In this document: one piece after another, positions 34,225 through 40,988 of the stretch
How the letters are laid out: every line of letters starts with the position of its first letter
Position numbering within the stretch: position 1 is the stretch's first letter
Assembly: GCF_001646655.1 (NCBI RefSeq)
Contig: NZ_LPZN01000029.1
Span: forward strand, 1-51,018
DNA from: Rhodococcus gordoniae
GTDB taxonomy: Bacteria; Actinomycetota; Actinomycetes; Mycobacteriales; Mycobacteriaceae
Length of the DNA: 51,018 bases
Reading direction: 5' to 3'
Made by a program: the position numbers and the translations under genes
Notes under the pieces: model-generated
Told to the model about the DNA's origin: nothing
Seen by the model: only the letters and a program-made list of their open reading frames with translations
The model's database searches: none

Positions 34225-35684
34225 TCCCAACCCGCATCCTCGTCACCGGAGCGACCGGTTACATCGGTGGCAGGCTCGTTCCGCGACTGCTCGAGGCGGG
34301 TTACCGCGTACGGGTCTTCGTCCGCAGCCCCGACAAGTTGCGCGACGTACCGTGGGCGAGCGACGTCGAGATCACCCGCGGCGACCTCGACGATCCCGAA
34401 TCCCTGCATGAGGCCTGCCGCGATATCGACGTCGTGTACTACCTGGTGCATTCGATGGGCGGCCGCGACGAGTTCGTCGATGCGGAGAAACGGGCCGCGC
34501 AGAACGTCGCCGATGCCGCACGCGATTGCGATGTGTCCCGCATCGTGTACCTCGGCGGTTTACACCCCGATGCGACCGAACTCTCGCCACACCTGTACTC
34601 ACGCGCTCAGGTCGGACGCATCCTGACGGAGTCCGGAGTGCCCACACTCGTGCTGCAGGCCGGTGTCGTGATCGGTTCGGGTTCTGCGTCGTTCGAGATG
34701 GTCCGGCACCTGAGCAATCGACTGCCGGTGATGACGACCCCACGGTGGGTGAACAACCGGATCCAGCCCATCGCGGTACGCGACGTCCTGCACTATCTGG
34801 TCGCCGCCGCCGAGGCTCCTCTTCCCCGCAGCGGCGCCTACGACATCGGTGGGCCCGACGTCCTGCGGTACGGCGAGATGATGCAGCAGTACGCGGAGGT
34901 CGCCGGGTTGACGAAGCGACGGATCCTCGTCCTTCCGGTTCTCACACCGAAACTCGCCGGGCTGTGGATCGGCCTGGTCACGCCCATCCCTCCCGCGCTC
35001 GGGCGCGCACTCCTCGAATCGCTGTCCACCGACGCGGTGATGCGCAACCACGATATCGATACGATCATCCCCCCACCGGAGTCCGGCCCGACCGGTTACC
35101 GCGACGCAGTCCGTCTCGCTCTCGGCCGCCTCGAACGGGGTGAGGTGGAGACGACGTGGACGAACGCGTCCCCGGTCGGTGCACCCGCCGACCCGCTGCC
35201 CTCCGACCCCGAGTGGGCCGGAGAGGTCGTCTTCACCGACGAACGTTCGCTCGAGTCCGATTCCCCACCGGAGAAGGTGTTCGCCGTCGTGGAGAGCATC
35301 GGAGGCGAGAACGGTTGGTACTCCTTCCCGTTGGCATGGACGATCCGCGGCTGGCTCGACCGGTTCGTCGGTGGTGTCGGACCCGACCGGGGACGCCGGC
35401 ACCCGAAGACGTTGCATACCGGTGACGCCCTGGACTTCTGGCGCGTCGAACGCATCGAGCGCCCGACGCTGCTGCGCCTGCGCGCCGAGATGCGGGCACC
35501 CGGCGGGGCCTGGCTCGAATGGCGGGTCGAACCCCTGGAGTCGGGTCGCTCCCGAGTGCACCAGCGCGCGATCTTCTTCCCGCGCGGACTCGCAGGACGG
35601 CTCTACTGGTACGCGCTGGTTCCGTTCCACGGCATCATCTTCCGGGGCATGCTCGAGAACATCGCCGGTACCGCCGGTCGCTAG
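34221..35684 (+). CDS. NAD(P)H-binding SDR with C-terminal DUF2867
   Basis: 487 residues. Residues 1-290 are an atypical SDR with the motif LVTGATGYIGGRLVPRL (8-24) and YYLVHSMG; residues about 330-485 form DUF2867, a helix-grip-like domain (GGENGWYSFPLAWTIRGWLD). GTG 34221 overlaps the upstream stop, so the two proteins are made together. Genes of this kind recur next to photolyases in light- and oxidative-stress clusters of actinobacteria; the reaction is unknown. Confidence 0.87.
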   Translation: MIPTRILVTGATGYIGGRLVPRLLEAGYRVRVFVRSPDKLRDVPWASDVEITRGDLDDPESLHEACRDIDVVYYLVHSMGGRDEFVDAEKRAAQNVADAARDCDVSRIVYLGGLHPDATELSPHLYSRAQVGRILTESGVPTLVLQAGVVIGSGSASFEMVRHLSNRLPVMTTPRWVNNRIQPIAVRDVLHYLVAAAEAPLPRSGAYDIGGPDVLRYGEMMQQYAEVAGLTKRRILVLPVLTPKLAGLWIGLVTPIPPALGRALLESLSTDAVMRNHDIDTIIPPPESGPTGYRDAVRLALGRLERGEVETTWTNASPVGAPADPLPSDPEWAGEVVFTDERSLESDSPPEKVFAVVESIGGENGWYSFPLAWTIRGWLDRFVGGVGPDRGRRHPKTLHTGDALDFWRVERIERPTLLRLRAEMRAPGGAWLEWRVEPLESGRSRVHQRAIFFPRGLAGRLYWYALVPFHGIIFRGMLENIAGTAGR

Positions 35685-35770
35685 AGCGATCTGCTCATTC
35701 TTCGCCATTCGCTGCAGCACATTGCCGTCGCAGATGGCTGATTCGTGAGCGGATGGTACAGATACGACGA

Positions 35771-35818
35771 ATCGGGGTGGTGTGCGGATCTTCCTCTGGA
35801 TCCGCACACCACCCCGAT
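35771..35818. terminator. Perfect 20-bp inverted repeat, bidirectional terminator
   Basis: Arms 35771-35790 and 35799-35818 are exact complements around the loop TTCCTCTG. It lies between the convergent SDR-DUF2867 and lipocalin genes and can serve both. The remainder of 35685-35830 shows no other feature. Confidence 0.75.
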
Positions 35819-35830
35819 CCGTCCCGAGAG

Positions 35831-36421
35831 TCACACAGTGCAGAGCGGTCTGATCTCCTGCAGTCCCTCGGTGGTGGGTGAGGTGAGCATCAGGCACGAG
35901 TTGTACCCACTCGCCTCGACGACACCCCGGATCTCGCGCCACGCGTCGGCGCTGACGACGGGCGAGCGCGACAGGACGAATCCGGAGATGCGTGTCGGGT
36001 CCCCGACCAATGCCCACGAGTAATCGTCCGCGAGATACGTGACGATGTAGTTGCTCGGCCCGTCGAGCGAATCCTGGAACGGGACACCGGGGAACGCCAC
36101 GTGCAGCGAGGCAGTCTCGTTCACACGGGCGTTCCCGACGATACCGCGGCGGTCCCCGGTGATCGTGGTGCACGAGTTCTCCACGCGCACATTGCGTTCG
36201 TCGAGCAGTGTGTAGAACGCGATCGTGTCGCGCACGCAGTCGATATTGTAGGGGGCAGGATTGGCGGCGAGCTGATACCACTGCCCCACATACCGATTCA
36301 CATCCAGCTGCGGAACCGGGGCGAGAGGCGCTGCGGCGGCGGGCGTGGCGAACAGGAACGCACCTGCGGCGGCGATGAACGCCGCCGCAAGCCCCCGACC
36401 GCCGTGTCGGGACCAACGCAT
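35831..36421 (-). CDS. Secreted lipocalin family protein (Blc-like)
   Basis: 196 residues. A signal peptide with twin-arginine-like start (MRWSRHGGRG) and hydrophobic core ends at ATPAAAA. The lipocalin signature YVGQWYQLA (GxW motif) lies near residue 44-52; the barrel strands and a closing region YNSCLMLTSPTTEGL follow, with cysteines likely to pair outside the cell. Lipocalins bind hydrophobic ligands such as lipids or heme. It is 34 nt downstream of the fasciclin gene and has its own RBS (GGAAAGG), so both are probably expressed from the SigK-type promoter at 37189-37215. Confidence 0.85.
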   Translation of the reverse strand: MRWSRHGGRGLAAAFIAAAGAFLFATPAAAAPLAPVPQLDVNRYVGQWYQLAANPAPYNIDCVRDTIAFYTLLDERNVRVENSCTTITGDRRGIVGNARVNETASLHVAFPGVPFQDSLDGPSNYIVTYLADDYSWALVGDPTRISGFVLSRSPVVSADAWREIRGVVEASGYNSCLMLTSPTTEGLQEIRPLCTV

Positions 36422-36455
36422 GTCTTCTACCTTTCCGTCGACCGGGTAGTGGTGG

Positions 36456-37124
36456 TTACTGGGGCTGGAGGACGCCGTCGATCAGGTACACGGTGGCGTT
36501 CTCGGTCTCGATACCACCGCAGATGACGTTGGCGTCGTTGACCTTCAGCATGTCGCCTTCACCGGAGACCTCGACGGTACCGCCCTGCACGGTGGTCTGT
36601 GTGCCGACGACATCGGCCGGGGCCAGCTCACCCGGAACCACGTGGTAAGTGAGGATGTCAGTGAGCAGGGCCGAATCGGTCTGGAGGGTCTGGACGGTCT
36701 CGGGCGGCAGGGCCGCGAAAGCATCGTCGACCGGCGCGAATACGGTGAACTCGCCACCGTTGAGAGTCTCGACCAGGTTCACGTCGGGATTGAGCTGCCC
36801 GGAGACGGCCTGCGTGAGAGTGGTCAGGATCGGAACATTTCCGGCGGCTTCGGCGACCGGCTGGTTCGCGAGTTCTTCGACGGAGGAGGGCCCGCTCGGA
36901 TTCGCGGCGACGTAGTCGGCACACCCCGGGCCGACCGGGCCGGCAGCGGGGGCCGCGGTTCCGGTTGCAGCCGTGGTGGTTTCATCCATGGTTTCCTGCG
37001 TGGTCTGCATGGTGGTGGTGTCGGTGGTTTCCGTGCCCGAATCATCCGAACACGCCGCGACACCCAGCAGGGAGATCGCACCGATTCCGACGGCGGCCAG
37101 ACTCTTGCGCGCAGTGATGTTCAT
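36456..37124 (-). CDS. Fasciclin-domain lipoprotein (MPT83/MPT70-like)
   Basis: 222 residues. A lipoprotein signal ends LLGVAAC with C25 as the lipidated residue; a Thr/Glu-rich linker leads to a FAS1 domain (about 75-222; [20 protein letters not shown] and [16 protein letters not shown] are its H1/H2 boxes). In M. tuberculosis the homologous mpt70 and mpt83 genes are the best-known SigK targets. Here the gene lies 171 nt from a sigK operon start and is preceded by a SigK-type promoter, which supports the same control. ATG 37124 has GAAGGGA 9 nt upstream; the frame extends 66 nt further without sense. Confidence 0.9.
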   Translation of the reverse strand: MNITARKSLAAVGIGAISLLGVAACSDDSGTETTDTTTMQTTQETMDETTTAATGTAAPAAGPVGPGCADYVAANPSGPSSVEELANQPVAEAAGNVPILTTLTQAVSGQLNPDVNLVETLNGGEFTVFAPVDDAFAALPPETVQTLQTDSALLTDILTYHVVPGELAPADVVGTQTTVQGGTVEVSGEGDMLKVNDANVICGGIETENATVYLIDGVLQPQ

Positions 37125-37188
37125 GACTGTGATTCCCTTCGTAGGCCGTGGCCGGAAACGGCCACGTCGATCAGGTGTGTCACCGGTC

Positions 37189-37215
37189 ATTCGAACCTCG
37201 GGGCCGCGCGGATGG
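37189..37215 (-). promoter_or_regulatory. SigK-type promoter for the fasciclin-lipocalin pair
   Basis: Minus strand CCATCC (37215-37210), 15-nt spacer, TCGAAT (37194-37189). Predicted start near 37182, giving a leader of about 58 nt. Confidence 0.8.
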
Positions 37216-37260
37216 GTCGGGATCGAAAGAATTTTTTCCGGATCGGTATCCGCCGGGAAC

Positions 37261-37287
37261 CCATCCGCATCGCCCTTCGCTCCGAAT
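37261..37287 (+). promoter_or_regulatory. SigK-type promoter for hydrolase-DUF1365-sigK-rskA (autoregulation)
   Basis: Plus strand CCATCC (37261-37266), 15-nt spacer, CCGAAT (37282-37287). The -10 ends 7 nt before ATG 37295, so the transcript should be leaderless. It is back-to-back with the fasciclin promoter, their -35 elements 45 bp apart. Confidence 0.8.
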
Positions 37288-37294
37288 GCCGGTC

Positions 37295-37930
37295 ATGGAC
37301 AAGTTCTCGGATCCCCGACCGGCACACGTGCTCGTGCTGCCCGACGGGTGTCCGGTCGGCGCCACCCCGCCACGGCCGTGGCATCTGTCGCAGATTCGCA
37401 TGCGTCTGTTCGCCGACGCACTGCGCCTGCGACTGGGTCGGTACGACATCGCGGTCGATCTCGTCGACTACCGCTGTCGCGGATGGAACGGCGATCACAT
37501 GAGCCCGGTCCGCGACGGCCTGCGGGCGATCGAGTCGGTGACGCGGCGCCGTGGGGACGTCCGATTCGGACTGGTCGGGCACGCGATGGGTGCGCGGGCG
37601 ATCGCGCATCTCGCGGCCCAGCACGGAGTGGAGGCCCTCGTCGCCCTGGCGCCGTGGTGGCCGGCCGACGACGCCGATCTGATTCCCGCCGGTCGGCACC
37701 TGCTGGTCGCGCACGGCACGGAGGACACCCGGACCGATCCCCGGATGGCGCAGAGCCAGGCGATGGCGGCCGGAGACCGCGGTGTGCGCGCACGATGGCG
37801 GCCTCTGCCCGGAGCCGGACATTTCCTCCTCACCGACCCTCGGTGGTGGGCCGACACCACGGCCGATTTCCTCGCGTGCACACTGTCGGGGAAACCGACC
37901 ACGTGCCCCGGAGACGACCATGCATCCTGA
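37295..37930 (+). CDS. Alpha/beta-hydrolase fold protein lacking the nucleophile serine
   Basis: 211 residues. The fold is clear (VLVLPDGCPV strand and oxyanion region, LVGHAMGARAIAHL elbow, AHGTEDTRTDP with the Asp, PGAGHFLL with the His), but the elbow reads G-H-A-M-G at 95-99 where active enzymes have G-H-S-M-G; A97 replaces the nucleophile. It is therefore probably non-catalytic, or acts by a different chemistry. ATG 37295 is chosen over ATG 37286 because the SigK-type -10 ends 7 nt before it. It overlaps the DUF1365 gene by 11 nt and heads the sigK operon. Confidence 0.82.
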   Translation: MDKFSDPRPAHVLVLPDGCPVGATPPRPWHLSQIRMRLFADALRLRLGRYDIAVDLVDYRCRGWNGDHMSPVRDGLRAIESVTRRRGDVRFGLVGHAMGARAIAHLAAQHGVEALVALAPWWPADDADLIPAGRHLLVAHGTEDTRTDPRMAQSQAMAAGDRGVRARWRPLPGAGHFLLTDPRWWADTTADFLACTLSGKPTTCPGDDHAS

Positions 37931-38543
37931 CCTTCCCCGCGCAGTCGCGATGATCGGAGACGATGTCGAGTTCCCGGGTGGCCGGGTCGTGGTCACGCCG
38001 GCGATCTACCGCACCTTCGTGCGCCACGCGCGGGGATCGTCCGAGCGCCCGTCGCTCGAATATCGCGGCTTCAGCTGGGTCATGGACGTCGACGAGACAC
38101 CGTCGTCGCCGTGGTGGCTGCGCATGCTGACGCGGTTCGATCCGTGGGATCACTTCGTCGCGAGTGATTCCGACACCTTCCGCGGACGCGTCGAGGACCA
38201 CCTCGTCGCCGACGGAGTGAGGGTGCCGGGAGGACGGATCACGGCGCTGCTGAACATCCGGCGTCTCGGCCGCGGATCGGATCCGCTGAATCTGTTCTGG
38301 TGCCACGATCCGAGCGGCTCGCTGGCCTGCGTCGTCGCGGAGATCCACACGCGCCGGAGCGGACGGCACTGCTACACGCTGCGCTCGGACGAGATCGACA
38401 TCGTCACCCGCGCCGGCGACATGTTCGCCCTCTCGGTCGCCCTGCGGCGGCCCGGCGTGCCGATGTTCACCGCGACCGTCAGTGGCGAACGGATGCCCGC
38501 CGACCTCGCGACGGTCCTGCGCGCACGGATGTGGATGGGGTGA
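37920..38543 (+). CDS. DUF1365 family protein, short form
   Basis: 207 residues against the usual 230-260. Conserved pieces are LEYRGFSWVMDVDE, RFDPWDHF, ITALLNIRRLGRGSDPLNLFWCHD and CVVAEIHTRRSGRHCYTL; the N-terminal Y-x-G-x-V-x-H-x-R segment is mostly lost. In M. tuberculosis the DUF1365 gene Rv0448c sits in the sigK operon with an FAD oxidoreductase and a cyclopropane-fatty-acid-synthase-like gene; here it is kept next to sigK but those two partners are absent. Function unknown, probably linked to lipid modification under oxidative stress. Confidence 0.85.
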   Translation: MHPDLPRAVAMIGDDVEFPGGRVVVTPAIYRTFVRHARGSSERPSLEYRGFSWVMDVDETPSSPWWLRMLTRFDPWDHFVASDSDTFRGRVEDHLVADGVRVPGGRITALLNIRRLGRGSDPLNLFWCHDPSGSLACVVAEIHTRRSGRHCYTLRSDEIDIVTRAGDMFALSVALRRPGVPMFTATVSGERMPADLATVLRARMWMG

Positions 38544-38620
38544 CGCTCGTGGTCGACACGGTTGCCTTGAGCGGAGGAAAGGTCCCGGCTAGGCTTTCCC
38601 CCGATGAGCGGACTGAGCCG

Positions 38621-39196
38621 ATGACCGGCGTCGGAGGCCATACCGATACCCTCGGCGCACTGCTCGAGCGGGTGGCCCGGCAAGACCCCACGGCGTTCGC
38701 CGAACTGTACGACGCGACGCGTTCCCGAGTCTTCGGCATGGTGCTGCGGGTCCTCCGGGATCCCGGCTACAGCGAGGAGACCACCCAGGAGGTCTACCTC
38801 CAGGTGTGGAGGTCGGCGGACAAGTACGACCCGCATCAGGGCTCCGCACTGTCGTGGATCATCACGCTCGCCCATCGGCGCGCCGTCGACCGGGTCCGCA
38901 GCGAACAGTCCGGAGCCGACCGCGAGGCGCACTACGGTTCGACGAACGTCGACGCGGCATTCGACTCGGTGAGCGAGGAGGTCGCGCAGCGCGACGACCG
39001 CCGCCGGGTGAACGAGTGCCTGGGTTCGCTCACCGAACTGCAGCGACGCTCGGTTGAGCTCGCCTACTACAGAGGCTTTACATATACCGAAGTGGCAGAA
39101 GAACTTTCGTCCCCGTTGCCGACCGTCAAGTCGCGCATCCGGGACGGCCTGAAACGACTGAAGAATTGTCTGGGGGTGACCGTCGATGGCGAATGA
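38621..39196 (+). CDS. sigK: ECF sigma factor SigK (ECF19 type)
   Basis: 191 residues. Region 2 (RVFGMVLRVLRDPGYSEETT, QEVYLQVWRSADKYDP, SALSWIITLAHRRAVDRVRS) and region 4 (LTELQRRSVELAYYRGFTYT, VAEELSSPLPTVKSRIRDGL) are complete; the Y-S-E-E-T-T-Q-E-V-Y-L-Q-V-W block is characteristic of the SigK/SigL group. ATG 38621 is used; a GTG at 38540 overlapping the DUF1365 end would add an unconserved tail. The end overlaps rskA by 11 nt. A matching promoter motif occurs before its own operon. Confidence 0.92.
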   Translation: MTGVGGHTDTLGALLERVARQDPTAFAELYDATRSRVFGMVLRVLRDPGYSEETTQEVYLQVWRSADKYDPHQGSALSWIITLAHRRAVDRVRSEQSGADREAHYGSTNVDAAFDSVSEEVAQRDDRRRVNECLGSLTELQRRSVELAYYRGFTYTEVAEELSSPLPTVKSRIRDGLKRLKNCLGVTVDGE

Positions 39197-39992
39197 GGCG
39201 AACGATTCCTCGCGCGATCTGCTCGACATGGCACCCGGATTCGCATTGGATGCCGTGACGCCCGGCGAGCGCCGGGAGATCGCCGAGCAACTCGCGGAAG
39301 CCGATGCGGAGGTGGTCTCGCGATTCACCGCCGAGGTCCGCGAGATCCACGAGACTCTCGCGGCGATGTCGGCCGGCACCGCGACCGAGCCGCCGCCCGC
39401 GCTCAGGGTGCGACTGCTCGATCTGGTTCACGCCGAACTCGCCGCGAAGACTTCCGTCGAGGAATCCGGGGCACCGGAGGCGACCGAGGCACCGGAGACG
39501 GTGGAGGACGACGTCCTTCCCCCGCCGGTGTCCCTCGACGAGCGTCGCCGGGCGCGCCGCCGGAACTTCCTGCTCGCCGCAGCGGCCGCAGTGATCGTCG
39601 CGGTCGGCGGTGTCGTGGTGGCCGGTCAGTGGTCGGCACCGTCCGGACCGGCCACGAGCGAGCGGGTGTTCGCGGCCGAGGACGTACGGACCTCGTCGGG
39701 CTCGCTCGAGGGTGGCGGTACCGCGACCGTGGTGTTCTCCAAGGAGGAGGACGCGGGCGTCCTGGTGATGAACAACGTCGCCCCGCCGGCCGAGGGCAGT
39801 GTCTATCAGATGTGGCTGGTCGGCCCCGAGGGCATGGAACCCGCGGGCACGATGACGCCCGCCGATGTCGCGCCGTCCACGACGGCGGTGCTCGAGGACA
39901 TCTCCGGCGCTACCGCACTGGCCTTCAGCGTCGAGCCGACAGGCGGGTCGACCCAGCCGACCGCGATCTTCGCCCAGCTCCCACTCGACTGA
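39186..39992 (+). CDS. rskA: Anti-sigma-K factor RskA
   Basis: 268 residues. The cytoplasmic N-terminal anti-sigma domain (DLLDMAPGFALDAVTPGERR, residues 11-80) is followed by a single membrane helix (about 127-148, with the positive RRRARRR before it) and an extracytoplasmic RskA domain (VYQMWLVGPEGMEPAGTMTP). It binds SigK until regulated proteolysis releases it; in mycobacteria the pair is tied to redox state. Overlaps sigK, so both are made together. It ends 22 nt from the convergent PrmC-like gene. Confidence 0.92.
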   Translation: MANEANDSSRDLLDMAPGFALDAVTPGERREIAEQLAEADAEVVSRFTAEVREIHETLAAMSAGTATEPPPALRVRLLDLVHAELAAKTSVEESGAPEATEAPETVEDDVLPPPVSLDERRRARRRNFLLAAAAAVIVAVGGVVVAGQWSAPSGPATSERVFAAEDVRTSSGSLEGGGTATVVFSKEEDAGVLVMNNVAPPAEGSVYQMWLVGPEGMEPAGTMTPADVAPSTTAVLEDISGATALAFSVEPTGGSTQPTAIFAQLPLD

Positions 39993-40014
39993 CATGGCCG
40001 CGGCAGCGATCACG

Positions 40015-40791
40015 TCATCGGCGGGTGCCGATGACGACCGTCGCATCGAATTCCTCCGACCTTCGTGCGGCCGGGTCGAGACCGGCGCGGGCGATGAGGC
40101 CCTCCACCACGGGTGCCTGCGCCGCGGCCGACTCGACGAGCAGCGACCCGCCGCCGGTGAGCCATCGGATCGCGCCCGCGACGAGTCGGCGATGGACGTC
40201 CAGGCCGTCGGGCCCGCCGTCCAGCGCGCGACGCGGCTCGCTGCAGCGTGCCTCCCGCGGCATCGATCCGATCACCCCGGACGGCACGTAGGGCGCATTG
40301 GCGACGAGCACGTCGACGCGTCCGCGCAGCGTCGCGGGCAGGGCGTCGAACAGATCACCGTCGAACACCCGGTAGGACGGCAGGTTCAGGCGTGCGCAGG
40401 CCGTGGCGACGGGATCGATGTCCGCCGCGTAGATCTCGGCGGCTCCCACTGCGGTGGCGACCGCAGAGCCGACCGCGCCGCACCCGCAACACATGTCGAC
40501 GATCACGGCGCCGGGCCGCGCGAGTTCGATCGCGCAGTCCACCAGGTACTCGGTGCGTCGACGAGGGACGAACACCCCGGGCCGCACCGCGATGCGCCGG
40601 CCGTGGAAGAAGACGTGTCCCAGCACCTGTTCGAGAGGCTCGCCGGAGACCCGCCGCGCGACCAGCCGCTCCAGATCCGAGGGCGTGCGAGCGGCTTCCA
40701 CCAGGAGCTGCGCCTCCTCCTCGGCGAACACACAACCGGCTGCTCGCAATGCGGACACGACGTCGGCGTGGGTCCGGTGGGCGGAGACCAT
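40015..40791 (-). CDS. PrmC/HemK-related protein-glutamine methyltransferase (TIGR03704 type)
   Basis: 258 residues. The SAM motif is VIVDMCCGCGAVGSAVA (97-111) and the substrate motif is NAPY at 165-168 rather than the NPPY of true PrmC; VFVPRRRTEYLVD matches the family N-side. The group is annotated as putative N5-glutamine methyltransferase, with release factors or other proteins as targets; the substitution in NxPY makes the substrate uncertain. Start at 40791 gives a full-length protein. Confidence 0.85.
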   Translation of the reverse strand: MVSAHRTHADVVSALRAAGCVFAEEEAQLLVEAARTPSDLERLVARRVSGEPLEQVLGHVFFHGRRIAVRPGVFVPRRRTEYLVDCAIELARPGAVIVDMCCGCGAVGSAVATAVGAAEIYAADIDPVATACARLNLPSYRVFDGDLFDALPATLRGRVDVLVANAPYVPSGVIGSMPREARCSEPRRALDGGPDGLDVHRRLVAGAIRWLTGGGSLLVESAAAQAPVVEGLIARAGLDPAARRSEEFDATVVIGTRR

Positions 40792-40935
40792 GCGGCACCT
40801 TACCGCGCGCTCATCGGGCGAATCTCTCCGTTTTCCGTGGCGGAGGGCGACTCACACCCCGTGAAGGGGTGGGATCTCCCGATCATGGGTATTCCCCGGG
40901 CCGGCACGAAGAGCACTGTGGGAACGAACGATCTC

Positions 40936-40953
40936 GGGCAGGAGCCTGCCCGG
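40936..40953. other. Small hairpin in the MMPL gene leader
   Basis: CGGGCAG and CTGCCCG pair around GAGC. A second 6-bp hairpin (CACCCC/GGGGTG) lies at about 40854-40870. The 197-nt space 40792-40988 holds the divergent promoters but no motif I can name. Confidence 0.3.
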
Positions 40954-40988
40954 GGTCGCCGGGTCCGAGACCGCTCATACGAGGAGGA

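Noticed and set aside
38540-38620. A separate SigK-type promoter directly before sigK
   Set aside because: No CCATCC or CGAAT element in the gap; expression from the operon promoter at 37261 is sufficient.
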